Assembly (NCBI RefSeq): GCF_010389155.1
Contig: NC_057761.1
Span: forward strand, 48,284,213-48,348,212
Direction: 5' to 3'
DNA length: 64,000 bases
From: Erigeron canadensis
Lineage: Eukaryota; Streptophyta; Magnoliopsida; Asterales; Asteraceae
Shown one piece after another: positions 48,995-61,825 of this stretch. The notes beneath the pieces are model-generated. The model was not told the origin of the DNA, did not search any database, and was given only the letters and a program-made list of their open reading frames with translations. The position numbers and the translations under genes were made by a program. Every line of letters starts with the position of its first letter. The first letter of the stretch is position 1.

Positions 48995-51900
48995 TCATGA
49001 TATATACAAGTGGTCATCCTCTCTTAAAGCATTAAGATCTTCCACTTGAGATGCATCAGACATGAGAATCATGGTTCCTCTTCGTCCAAACTTCTTCTCT
49101 GCATGACAATATAACTAGGTTGTAAGCCTTCTTAAATTAAAAAATAAATATATTTCATTTAAGATAAATTAGTTACTTTCAATCCCACATAAGCCTCTTT
49201 TCATCTAAAATTGTATATGGAATTCACATAAGGTGTTCTATCTTATAATGCACTATTTGGAATCGGATTGCTTACCTGCTAAGTTAAAAAGTTCCTCTAT
49301 TGATTCTGGTAGGTGGACAAGTTTTCCTGTCATTTTTCTGTCTGGTTCTTCCTCATTTGGATGGTGGCCATGGATTACAACCCTTAAGGGAAATGTGTTT
49401 GAAAGTACAGAAGTGGGTGTTCCTGCATATAATAGCAGTAAGTTGTTAATTAGATTATTCAGCGTCTCATAACATAAAAGAAAAATATATATGACTATTC
49501 CATTTATTTAAAACATTCACAATTTAGTGTAGAAAGTCGGAAAGTGGTTTGGCCCTCATTTAATTAAAAGTGAAAATTTATTTTATTGGAGACTATGGCT
49601 TTCAGATTATCCAATCAGAATGTTCAAAGGTTTTCCTTATTGTTACTTTAGTTGTTTTTATTATTTATCTTTACTTGTGAGATACTTTAACAATAACCAA
49701 CCTTCTCTATCTTCTCGGCCATAGTTTGAGGCTTCATGGTTTTTTGATTCGCCAATTGGGGTGGTTTGCTGCGATGAGTATGTAAAGAAAAATGTTACCT
49801 TTCATCTGACAATGCTGGAATTTCATAGCTCCTATGAATTACTTGTATAAAAATGGCTAAATGGGGACTAGATTACACTGATGACTGATCACGAAATATA
49901 TAACTGTAAATTGTAAGTGGCGAGGTCTTTGCTTCAGCAAGACTTTTTTATAATGCCAAATTGTATGAATATATCTTTACATATTTTCAGCAATCAGTAT
50001 GCTAAATCTTGCTTATACTTCATGTGCTACATCATGTTCTCGGGTGATTTATATGTAGGAATAATATAGAATATGTTCTTAAAGAAGCAGAATATAAAGA
50101 CTTATGAAGATATTCCCTCCAATTATTACATTGATATGAAGGCGAGACTGATACTCTTATGTTAAATACTTGAGAGAAGTTCAAAAAACAAGAGTGAAGA
50201 TTCTTAAATCGCAATAACTTGTTTGAAATGAATATTAAGAAGTAAAGAAACCATAATGATTGATCACTGTCAAACTGAATAATAATAAGTTATGCTTAAT
50301 TTAACTAAGCAAACTTGTTCTATGGATGGCTAACAGCTTACACAGTTACTTTATGTATATTTGTTCTTATGTATTAGCACATCCACCACGCTAATTAACC
50401 TATTTTGCACTATGAACTAGTTAACTGAAGTAAAAATGTGAATCAGTTGTGAAAACACCGAAATTTCCATGTCCTATAAAGATTTATCCATTGAGTTAGC
50501 ACTTAGCAGTTATGATAATGCGGAAATTGTAGATATAATCTACTGCCATATAACTCTATTAAGTATTACCTCAATATTCAAGTCCATCAGAAGCTCTGTC
50601 AATAATGGCATCTCATTTTGCACCTCCTTCTTTAAGTCCTTCAGATACTGTGAACAAACATGCCAGTTTACAAATGAGATTTATGTTAATTAAGAGGCTG
50701 TGAAAGTAATATGACATGGCCACAAGAACAGGCTTGCATGTTTTCTGGCTAATCGGGATTTGTGTGTTAATATTAAGGGGTTTTTGAGATATATTATTTT
50801 TGACCTTTATAGTTAAAATCTAAAGACATATTTGAATGAGACCTGTGTGAAGTTTGACATTATTGTCTTTCCGTCTTCATCAAGTGGCTGCACTAGTTGC
50901 TTAAAGTGATGATGACTAATCCGGACTACCTGAGAAAGTTTCTTGCTTCTCACTGTGAATGGTTGGGGGATGTTGAAGAACACCCCAATTTCCCCAAACA
51001 TATCCATCGGGCCTAATTTTAATAAGTACTGGAACATAGAAAGGGACATTGCTTAATACCGTAACATCAAATACACATACAAATCATAATTTGTGTGTAT
51101 CAGTTTTGCAGTTTATCATATCTGTATATTCTTCTCCTCATAACAGGACGTTTTTTAATTTGTTTATTTTTTAATGTCTATGCAAGATCTAAGCTATTTA
51201 GTGTTTGTATGCAGTACATACATCACTGTAGAATTTTTTTCATAAACTCTGGTTTTTATTATCATATGTTTTTATATCCAGGGGCAGGATACCGCAGACT
51301 TCTTTTGCACATGTCAGTTTTCAAGAATGTTGCAGTCAACTTGATATGGTTTTAATGGTATGTAAAACTTGTCAAATTCTTGTTGGATTGAAGCTTCGTA
51401 CATTATCTCATTGGTTTTTGATTCACTAAGATGTTAGGTCCGGTGCAGTTACTTTTTGACAGGCCTTACTTCCAAGATATATACAGTAACCTCTAGGTGT
51501 GTTCTATTAATCTGATTTAGTGATTTTTATGTGTGACCATATATTCAGTGGTCATCATTCTATAGTCTGCATATAAAGTTGTAAGATTGCATATCCACAT
51601 TATTAAGGTGCATCCTATAGTCTGTTGATGGTATAAGCACGACTGTGCGATCTGGATCTTTACATGCTAGTTAAATGCTCAATTTTATGTTGCCCAGACA
51701 GAAAATGTATACCTGCTCCATTCCATTTTTGTGTGTCAGCACCTCCTGAAATTTTTAGGCAATTAGAATTCCAGATGGAGACATCAAATATGCATTTGAG
51801 TTGTGAAAGATCATATACCATGGCTCCAGATACTACAATATAGAAATCTGTTGGTATCTCATTTTGTAGTATAACTTCAACCTTGGGTGGAAAGTATTCT

Positions 51901-53506
51901 GCTTTCAAATCTGTAACCTGCAAACAGAAACCATATTACCATGATGTGTTTAGAAAATAGATCACTGTCCAGTACTTGGTAGTCCGGTGTATTAATAGTG
52001 GTGTTGTACGAGACAGGAATCATACCAACTGCCTGCTGAGGTCTTCTGAAATGCCTTTAAAGAGATACGTCTTCTCAACGGTTTTTCGGAATAGATGTTG
52101 GGCAATGCTAGATCTAATCGCTTTTGGTAGGTCCTCTAGAACTTCTTCTTGCTGCAGTTCAGCTGTCTTGAACTTAAGTTGCGTGTGTGCCAACATTTGT
52201 TCTTTCAACCCTTCAGGAAGTCTGTTCTTGCTTGCATATCTTAAGATCTCATTGATCGAATCCCTCTAATAGCGTTATAGAGATAGATTAGATGGCGTAA
52301 CTAGAGGTTGAAAATGGGCATGTTGGTTAATGGACTAATGTAGGTCTGATTGAATGAGTTATAATATAACCCTTCAGGAAGTCTGTTCTTGTTGCATATT
52401 TTAACATCTCATTGATCAAATCCTTCTGATAGCATTATAGAGATAGGTTAGATGGCTTAAGTAGAGGTGGAAAAATGGGCACATTGAGTACAGGTTAGTA
52501 ACTTAGTATAGCTCTGGGTTTAAATGAGGTGTTATAATATATGTTCAATTGGGTTTGATGGGGTTGACCCTACTGGCCTACTTATAGTCCAATAAATAGT
52601 GAAAAACTCAAAAATGAATACAAAGACTCTGTTGCATAGGCATACTGGCCTACTTAAGTCAACCCTTTCATAAGTAAATGGGTAGAAAATGTCATATCTT
52701 GGCTTAATCCAATTCGCAATCTAGTTAAATCAAGGTGGTACTTACCAAGGCAAAAGTTTTGACAGCACTATGGACGACTAGATTGGTCATGTTACCGATT
52801 AGATAAGAAGTGAGTCCGATGTTGAACAACATATAAAAGATATTGAACACCTTCTCTCCTGTATTTACTGCATGCAAATCTCCATAGCCCACTGTAGTAA
52901 GGGTCACAATTGACCAGTACATTGAATAGGTGTATCCCAGCCAAATGCTTCTATCCTCGAAGTTGCCATTAATAGATCCAATCCATGTATGATCTGAGGG
53001 TTCATGATGAGTGGCTATCCAGTAGTAGAAGCAGCCAGCTGAGTGTACTGCAAATAGTGTTACCTGTGATAATTTAAACCATAAGTTAGTCTAGCAACAT
53101 GACATTCATTGGATGTGGATGTGGATGTGGCAAGGTACGGCAAGTTGGATCATCGGTTAAAATGTGTGAAATTCTTGTAAGAGTCCAAACAGGCTAAGCA
53201 GGAATGATTTGCTATTTGCTAACACTTTTCTTTTTGGTCCATTTCGTTACGAGTAATCTTTGCATTAATTATAATTAGGGTTATTTACTGAAATGGTACC
53301 TGGACTATCCATCATATTACTGGTTTCATACCTATAACTTTAAAATTACTCTCATCATACCCCAACTTATCAATTTTTCACTCAGACGATACCTGACTTG
53401 ACGGGCGTCAGTTTGGCTGTTAAGTTGGGGTATGACTACCGTAAAATTTTAAAGTTTTAGGTATGAAACCAGTAATATGGTGTATAGTCCAGATATCATT
53501 TATGTA

Positions 53507-53571
<65 letters not shown>

Positions 53572-54264
53572 GGTTGTTGTTGTTTTTTTAATTACACAAA
53601 GTAGATTGATATTTTTTTTAAAAATATTTATATTTATTTTATAAAAGAATACTTTATTTTTATAAAAAAATTATTGTAAATATTTAATTTTTTATTAAAA
53701 ACTATTAATATTTCAAAAACTATTATTTATAAAATTTATTTTTTAATAAAATAATATTTCTTTTATAAAAGATCATTTTTAGTACAAAGTTTTTATTTTT
53801 ATAAAAAAAAAATTTCAATCTTCTTTTTTAAAGGGGTGAACCGGAAATAATATCATAATTTCTTGTATTTCATTAGTACCTGTACAACTACTGCATTAGT
53901 ACCTGTACAACTACTATGTAAGGTTTGAATCAGCTCAAAACAGATTTAATCAACTCCATGTGGTGGTATCCATTCAAGACTTCACGTTCATTTATCAATG
54001 CTTTACATGAAATTAATGTACTGTTTCCGATTTACTTATTTTTTTTAAATTAAAAATAAATAAATATGAAATAAATAAAATCATCATGGATCTATAATTT
54101 GATTGATTAATATTTTTTAATAAAAAAACTACATATTTACAATATTTTTTATAAAAATAAAGTATTCTTTTATAAAATAAAAGTAAATATTTACAAAAAA
54201 TATCAATATACTTTTTAAAATTATTTATTCCTAAATAATACTTTGTGTAATTAAAACAACAACC

Positions 54265-54321
<57 letters not shown>

Positions 54322-54374
54322 GTAAAAACATCACTTCCATTAGAAATTAATAGGATTTACAATAAATTATAGTA

Positions 54375-54439
<65 letters not shown>

Positions 54440-56707
54440 GTTAATTACATAAATGACACCTGAACTATCCATTATATTACTGGTTTCATACCTAAAACTT
54501 TAAAATTTACCGTAGTTATACCCCAACTTAACGGTCAAACTGACGCCCATCAGGTCAGGTATCGTTCGTGTGGAGAATTGATAAGTTGGGGTATAATGAG
54601 AGTAATTTTAAAGTTATAGATATGAAATCAGTAATATAATGGATAGTCTATGTACCATTTCAGTAAATAACCCTTATAATTATAAAAACAATATCATTCA
54701 ACCAGTTTTTAAGTTATGTTATAGCAAGTATGATTAAATAGTACTAACAAATACAAGTTTGAGGGTTCTTGTCCCAAAGTAGCTGAAGCGTGTATCCTTT
54801 TCTAGCCTGTTCAGGAAACAAGTGGTCGTCAGTGGATGTTTATCCAAAGCATAGTAGAAGATTATACAAGTACTTATACTAATTTAATATTATTATGGTT
54901 TCTAGTTTCTACCTTGAGAAGAGCTCGCTAACACGCCTTAGCCGCCACAACCTTAGCAGATTAAGAAACCCAAAGACCTCCCCACGGTGCAGCTTTCCAG
55001 TAAAGATTCGGTATATCGTTTGAAATGGCAGTGTTGATGCCACATCCATTGGGAACATCATATGGGTAACGTACCTTAGTGAACACATAAAATGGAATTG
55101 TTAGTGCATGTTTTTGATGCATTTCATGTTTCTTAGAATGGTCTGTCTAGAATACCTTGTGGCTATCTTTTTATGATCATCAACGAGCAGATATGTTGAC
55201 TTATCCAAGTATGCCACGAAGAAAGTTAAGATAATGTCGCCGACAAAAAAAAAGTCGACAGCCAAATCTACATAAAGGAGAGAGCTTGTAGCCACCTTTT
55301 TAAAAGCTAGCTCAAATGGTGACGACCATGCCGAGTATATAACTAATACCACTAGAAATGCTTGCCACCACCTGCATCCTTTTTTGAAATCAACAACAGG
55401 AGGTTGCAACTTTGACTAATTTACTCATATCTCGACTCAAATGAGCCATTATTCTTTTTAAATATATCTATAAAATGGGAATGGGTCAAACAGGTCGAAT
55501 AAGTTGTAAGTTGCTGAACCTTTTTTGCCAAAGCACACAACCTCTTGAATCATATTATTAACAGATTTGGTTTATCATTGCAAGTTGTTTTGCTTATCTG
55601 TAGTCATTTATTTCATCATCCGCTTATAAATAGAAAGTCAAGGTGTTTACGGTTTATTACTTTTGAACTGTGCTAATCAAATATCGTTTTGGCTAGTAAT
55701 CCAACAGCTAGTTGAAGTATTTCTAGGGCACCTAGACGGCTAGACCTAAGATTTTCATGTGGGATACAAACTTAAAATAATAACAAATGATCTAAAAGAG
55801 TCCCTTAAGCGTTGGTGTTTATTAGGGTCAAAAACCCATTGGTGTTTATATATGAATGACTCAATCGTTGATGAGATCCAAAAAGTTATGGTTGGGATAC
55901 ACGTTGTTTTCGTTCTACTTGTGTTTGCATTGTGCTTAATGCCTTGGCCCTTATTCCATAAGCGTTATGGTCTTATGCATGCTTAATCAGCTACCTACAT
56001 TCTACATATAATGTGACCTTAAAACTTTTGAGTTGTGTTTGGAAAAATTAAGTGGGAAATTGACTCAAATTCGGGAGGTTATCTTTCCAATTTGTTGTCT
56101 TCCTGAGAAGTTATATTCGCGAAACAGTGAAATTGTTTATTTGTAAATCTGTAAAAAGGATATAATGTTAACAGATGTCATCTGAAAGATATTTCAAGTG
56201 TTGTCCATGTCGTAGAAATGGCCATAAACTGTTGGTGCAAGTTATATATTATATTAGTAATAAACAATTGTAACCAAAAGTATTTCCGTTTCATGAGGGG
56301 AACTTTGGCATGGGTCATGCAGTGATTGGAAAGGGCCAAAGGGGGGTATGTGAATTGTGAAGTTGTACAATACAAGTACATAGATATAGTGTAAACATTC
56401 ATTATTAATTTACTAATTAGGGATACAAAATTATAGTTAATGAAAACTACATATTTTGCTGGAGTGTTTCGTGTGTAACATGGTAAATATTCAATGATCT
56501 GATATCTGTTTGTTCGTGTTGTGACTTTTAAAAACAATACTTTAATCATATATACTTGAGTTAACATGAATTTTGTTTTAGAATAATCAAGTAGTTAATT
56601 TTGGATGCGAGAGAGTATTTGAGTGTTTTATCCTATGTACATTAAACTCTTTCAATCTTATGATGGTAGTTATGAGAATTAATTGCAACTAATCAACCCA
56701 CTTAAAG

Positions 56708-56771
<64 letters not shown>

Positions 56772-57754
56772 AACATCAAACTTTACAATTAAATATCTAT
56801 AATAATTTTAAATTACCTTATGTTAAGATTTAAACCTTGGTCCTTTAAAAAGCATAAATTTCTACCAAGTGGGTTAATCCCACCTTGACATCTAATAAGT
56901 TTCTAATCAGCTTGGTTTTTGATAATTAGTTTAGTCTTTGTAAACTTAGTCATTTTTTAATGCAAATTGTAAAGTTATTATAAATTTGAAGTATGAAAAG
57001 TAAATTAGTAACATTTTTAGACTGATCGGAAAAATAGTTTGAAAACCATTATCGGAATGCCTTGGATAATTTGAACCCAAAGAACCTTGGCTGTTGTTTA
57101 AACTTTAAACAAGGATAAAAGGTGATAAGCATACTAAATGTTTTAGTTATTGTATTATTAGATTATAAAAGTTGAAAGCATATTAAATAAACATTTAATA
57201 GCAATTAGTTCAACTGAAAAACGATTTTCAATCATCAAACCACTTTAATTAAAGAAAAATCATTCTTAAAACATTGATAAGTATAGATCGAAGAAATTTA
57301 TATAAGCCAATTTTGAATAAATTTTTGTCAGCCCAAAACAGAAAACCAGAAATATCATTAACTGATTAACTTATACAAAATCTATAAACCATATGTAGTC
57401 AAAAGTGTGGAATTTAATTTATCACTTGTATAGTTTGAGACGTATCTTCCATAAATATCAAAGTATAATTCCATGCACTAGTTGGCTAGTTAATATATAT
57501 TTCCATGTATCACTTACAACCTTTAATCATGCAAATATCAAAACTTGAAGAGACAAACTCACTTACCGATAGCGACGATCATAAGGAGCAATGACATATT
57601 TCTTAAGAGGAGGAGAGTCGCCACCAATAACAGTTCCGAAAGCTGGTAAGAGACTGCTCGACACTGATGCCAAGTTGTTCATGAAATCCCCACTCGAATG
57701 CCTCCGGTATAACAATGGCATCGGAGAGCGAGTTTCTGATGACTTTTCTCTCAT
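48995..57754 (-). CDS. KAT3: Shaker-type potassium channel subunit, KAT3/AtKC1-like
   Basis: Thirteen exons (transcript order) join in phase to 631 aa: 57567-57754, 55156-55371, 54913-55074, 54749-54806, 52746-53063, 52026-52265, 51819-51917, 51713-51745, 50843-51028, 50570-50647, 49702-49768, 49276-49422 and 48995-49098. Six membrane segments lie in exons 1-5, with an Arg-rich S4 ([20 protein letters not shown]) and a pore with the K+ filter GYGD at 267-270. A C-linker ([20 protein letters not shown]) and cyclic-nucleotide-binding fold ([20 protein letters not shown]) follow, then a C-terminal KHA domain ([20 protein letters not shown]). The N-terminal [20 protein letters not shown] and pore GYGDLHAVN match AtKC1 better than AKT1 or KAT1. 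AtKC1 does not conduct alone but tunes AKT1 in root K+ uptake; the same role is inferred. No ankyrin repeats, as expected. Intron 4 is swollen by element B. Confidence 0.9.
52367..52470 (-). pseudogene. Tandem copy of the 5' part of channel exon 6
   Basis: About 100 bp match 52208-52307, which covers the start of exon 6 and its acceptor-side intron: CCCTTCAGGAAGTCTGTTCTTG, then ATCTCATTGATC, then ATTATAGAGATAGGTTAGATGG. Spacing between the copies is ~160 bp. The copy lacks the rest of the exon, has several mismatches and one missing C, and lies in intron 5, so it is a dead partial exon. Confidence 0.75.
53506..53572. repeat. (TTA)n microsatellite
   Basis: A trinucleotide run of ~20 units within element B; it has a (TAA)n mirror at 54266-54322 in the other arm. 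Confidence 0.95.
54266..54440. repeat. (TAA)n and (GAT)n microsatellites
   Basis: A (TAA)n run at 54266-54322, a second at ~54378-54401 changing directly into (GAT)n up to ~54439. They form the right-arm inner part of element B. Confidence 0.95.
56709..56769. repeat. (AT)n microsatellite in channel intron 1
   Basis: About 29 AT dinucleotides in intron 1. The adjoining 56820-56890 contains a minus-strand SINE-head-like motif (TAACCCACTTGGTAG). Confidence 0.95.
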
Positions 57755-59287
57755 CTTAGCCGGGTTAGTCTTGAATTGAAAGAGAGAGAAAGTTAAATGC
57801 GATCTATACTTTGCATTTGATGTATAATTAGTTTTAAGATAAGTAGGACTAAATTAGTAATTAAGATGGTATAGGGGACTGTGTTTATTATATTGTTTAG
57901 TACATTATTTTGATTAAAGAAATCCAGATGACAATAACATTTTGCTTAGAAGTTATGTTATTGGGTTTGACTTTTTGTATAAGTACAAAATTTTAAATTG
58001 ACGTGATTAGATAATGGGATCAATAACCTTGGAGACTCAGCAAATTGAGATATTAGCTAGTCGTTTGATGGTTTGACATTGACTATATATGTTATGTGTT
58101 TCATCCTTTATTTTTTTTCATTAAAAAAAAGGGGCGCATGATCAATGAAATAAGTAAAGGCCGGTCTAATTAAATGGATCTTTAGAGTTCAAATGGGACA
58201 ACATTTACCCGACGACGCTTAAGTAGTTAAATAGGTCACAAAACAAGTGGAAACAAGACGGATTAATCTAATCTAACACTATTTTGATACACTTGGTTCT
58301 AACTTTTGATTAATATTTTTTTCTTGTTGCAAAAAAAAAAATAAAGAATGAGTAGAATAGTCCTCCATATGTATTAGAAACTAGATTTTGGTCACGTGTT
58401 AACACACAGGTTACATAAAGTTTTTGCTTAAAAAATTGTCTATATGAATCAAAGGGAAGATGAAAGCAGACATATTGAATTCCAACTACATCAATTTCAT
58501 TGCATTAAAACAAACAGTTAAAAAAAAAGTAATACTAAATTACTAATAGCAGGTCTTAAAAATTCAAAGATTCAATTCTATTATGCAAAACACTAACAAT
58601 AGGTCTTGAATGCACCTCCACCAATTTTAGATTTTTGATTCAAAAGTAATCATCCGCTACAAATGTTTATAATTGTTCTCAGATCTGAGGAGGTTGAATA
58701 ACATGATTCATATGCATGTGAGACGATTAACATGATTTTGAATGTTGAATATGGACAATTTTATGTCAGCAAATGGATTTTGAATATGTTTAAGATTTAG
58801 AGGGATCTGAAAATAAATAAGAAGAAACTATTTGTAAATAAAAGTTAAGCTTATAAGTTAAGTTTATAGGCTGAATTGCATTTAGGTAATGCCACGTAGG
58901 TGATTGGAAAAAATATGGGTTCCTTTAATAGATAGGTAGATAAGGTATTTTTCAAATAGACAATGTAAGAATGTCAACACACTATAAACCGCATTGGCGG
59001 AGTTATGAATTGACCTTAAAAGGAGGTTGCTTTGTTTGAGAGAAGTTGGTTAGAAAAATTTATATCAATTCAATCTCTAGAATAAAAGTTAAATAAAAAC
59101 TTTTTTTTTATCGAAAAAAGTTGAACACTTTCTAGCCCAAAATTAGCTCGACTTTGTTTTACGTTTTATTTGTGCTCAAAGACTCTACAAGGGTAGGGTA
59201 TCACACAATAACACATCTAGAGTGGATCTCTTGATGATATTTTTGGCTTTTTGGTCTCCAAATATTATTGGGTTTTTTTTTTCAATA
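57755..59287. other. Upstream region of the potassium channel gene
   Basis: This is the promoter and 5' UTR side of the channel gene. AT-rich, no coding gene or clear transposon end seen. Confidence 0.4.
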
Positions 59288-60353
59288 TTAATGACATAAA
59301 TCGTCCCTGTGGTTTACCAAAATAGTCACTTTTCGTACTTAAAAATCCAGAACCTCAAGGACAGTCCTTTATAGGAGGATAAGGTTCACGTTTGGTCCTT
59401 TGGCTATTTGACCGTCACTTCTCTCTGTTAAACCCCCCACGTGCTTCACACGTGAGGGGTATTCTGGTCATTTTCACTCTAAAGGACGAAAGGTGACTAT
59501 TTTGGTAAACCACAAGGACGATTTATGTCATTAACTCTTTACAAAAACCTAATATTTTTTCATCTTTTTGTTTCACTTACTTAAAGCCTAGATATTTTAA
59601 AATTAAATACATATATACACATACATAAACACAATAATACATATATCTCTATTTGAAGATCAATCTATCCAATTGCATTCATTTATTCAAATGAAATGGC
59701 TACCATTAATCAAAGGCAGAGAACACAACAAAAAAAGAATGAATGAAGATGGGGATACCATTACTTTCCTGCAAACCACCGCTGGGCCTTTTAGGCCATC
59801 AAACCGTCGAATCTTTCAAGCCATCTGTTATATATATCTAAATGGTGACGACGGAGATGGGGAGGTCGACGTTATGATGATCGGATTTTATAGATATAAA
59901 TATCGATCGGAGGTGGGTTGCAGTGGTTGGATTAAATATATATGGACCTGGATATAAATTGTGACAACAAATTTTATAGATTTAAATACAGGTCGGCGGT
60001 GTGGTACCCGACGGATATGCGTGCACAACAACATGTGGGTCTCCGTTTGCGGCTGCCAGATGTGGTGTGGAGGGTCGAATGGGGGGTAACGTTAGTGGTG
60101 GTGATGAATGGGTCTGACAGAGTTGATGATGAGTAGGGCTGGCGGCGGCGGTGAATTGTGAGATGCCGACGGTTTTTGGTGGTGTGGTGATTAACAGTGG
60201 CGGTAGTGTGGGTCTTATATGGCAAGTGGTTTTTCGATGTGGTGATGGAGGTATGGGGTAGATGTTGTTGATGTTGATGTCCAGCGTGTGGTTTTCCGGT
60301 GAGGTAGCCAGAAACTCCAAAAAGAGTTTCAGAAAAAGGTACAAACTGTAACT

Positions 60354-60387
<34 letters not shown>

Positions 60388-60784
60388 GACAAAATGAGAT
60401 ATATGAAAAATTTAAAGATATGTGTATAGATATATACTTAGAAAAAGATAGATGTAGATGTATTTGGAGAACGCGGAGCTTTTCTTTCTCGGTCGTCTGT
60501 CTTAATAAGTTAAGCGGATTCCGATTCATGTGGTCGTTAATAACATAAATCGTCCATGTGGTTTACCAAAATAGTCACCTTTCATCCTTTAGAATGAAAA
60601 TGACTAGAATACCCCTCACGTGGGAAGCACGTGGGGGGTTTAACGGAGAGAAAGAGACGGTCAAATAGTCAAAGGACTAAATGTGAACCTTATCCTCCTA
60701 TAAAGGACTGTCCTTGAGGTTTTGGATTTTAAAGGACGAAAGGTGACTATTTTGGTAAACCACATGGACGATTTATGTTATTAA
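59288..60784. mobile_element. Fold-back element with ~250-bp inverted terminal units (element C)
   Basis: Two ~250-bp units, 59288-59537 and 60537-60784, are inverted copies of one another (about 90% alike by eye). Shared words include ACATAAATCGTCC, GTGGTTTACCAAAATAGTCA, AAGGACAGTCCTTTATAGGA and CACGTG-containing GTTAAACCCCCCACGTG. Each unit is also a small fold-back with ~55-bp arms. The ~1-kb centre has a (GA)n tract at 60355-60385 and GC-richer sequence than its surroundings. The frames of 83 and 136 codons there overlap one another and look like chance. No clear target duplication was found. Confidence 0.75.
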
Positions 60785-61825
60785 CTCATTGATGATTGAT
60801 TATCTTTTAACAATTACTTGATGATGCTCCATGTCAAGTACCCAAATCCTCAAAATTTGTTTCATTAAAATATTGGTTTGTAAAAAAAAATTCCTTTAAA
60901 TTATAAAGCGCGTGAACAAATCTTTCACAATGTAACTACTTGAAGGGTATTTAATACGTTTGTTACACGAAATATATAACAATTACTCATTTGATATGAC
61001 AACTAATTATTCTTTTTTTACAAGCTTTGAGTCTTAATATCTCGACAATATATGTAATAGGTTAAGATATAGACAACCGTATTTTGTCATGATGGATTGA
61101 TGGTATAAAAAGGGTGATTTTAATTTCTATATGTATGATATATTAGGACCTTCAATTTTGCACGGTATAACGGTATAAGGATAGATACATTTGCTTTTGT
61201 TTCCAAATGCAAAAATATTAACCATTTATCCAATGGTTTGTTCAACAACTATATCAAGTTTATCACCGGATAAGATATAAATGGGTTAGTTTGACAAGCA
61301 AACAAAATAGGTCACATGTTAAATTTGGTTTGAGAGATCATTATTAGAAGTTGTTATCTATGCTAATCTATACTCCTTTATAAAAATTATCACAGCCCCT
61401 ATTTTTAGAAATAGTTACACAATATTACATACAGAATTACTAAATTATCCTTAATAAACACTCACTATAAAAAAAGTTTTTATAAAATACCAAATTTGCC
61501 CTTAATGAATTAATTTACACTTTAAACCTTTATTTTAATAATTAACACTTTAAGTCCTTATCTTCTAAAAATTTACATTATCATAATTACATCAACTTAC
61601 ACCACTTGACACCACCACCAAAGGCACTAGACCACATTTTCCACCATCGTCACCGCATTGCGCAGATATCATGTTTTGTTTTCCCAAATACGTATGCCTG
61701 AATTAAACTAATCATGGCGATTATCACCCCTCCCTTTTACAGGGGGTTGTATTTTTGAGAAATAAAAGCTTTGCAATAAATCACCAAATTACAAACGAAG
61801 CACCGCAAGAACAACCATAAACATT
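60785..61825. other. Upstream region of the rhomboid gene
   Basis: Intergenic DNA. The segment ~61380-61675 resembles the repeat at 43680-43945 (AT-rich body, then CACCACC-rich stretch and CACCGCATTGCGCAGATATC). No gene is seen. Confidence 0.4.

Larger units (their letters stand above)
53277..54674. mobile_element. Giant palindromic fold-back element in channel intron 4 (element B)
   Basis: The ends AGGGTTATTTACTGAAATGG are perfect inverted copies, and TATAATT flanks both sides (53270-53276 and 54675-54681). Left and right arms pair for ~550 bp each: an outer ~230-bp unit containing CATATTACTGGTTTCATACC, an inner (TTA)n/(TAA)n tract, then AATTACACAAAGTA and TATTTTATAAAAGAATACTT. Each outer unit is itself a smaller fold-back with ~60-bp arms. 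The unpaired centre (~53820-54060) carries a 23-bp tandem repeat (ATTAGTACCTGTACAACTAC twice). No transposase. Confidence 0.85.

Noticed and set aside
53506..53572. Regular repeats considered as a CRISPR-type array
   Set aside because: These are simple trinucleotide runs without spacers in a plant nuclear region.
57591..57779. Plus-strand frame opposite channel exon 1
   Set aside because: It is a shadow of the KAT3-like first exon.
59982..60392. 136-codon minus-strand frame rich in Thr/Pro/His
   Set aside because: It lies inside fold-back element C, ends in a (GA)n tract read as Ser-Leu repeats, and overlaps other chance frames.
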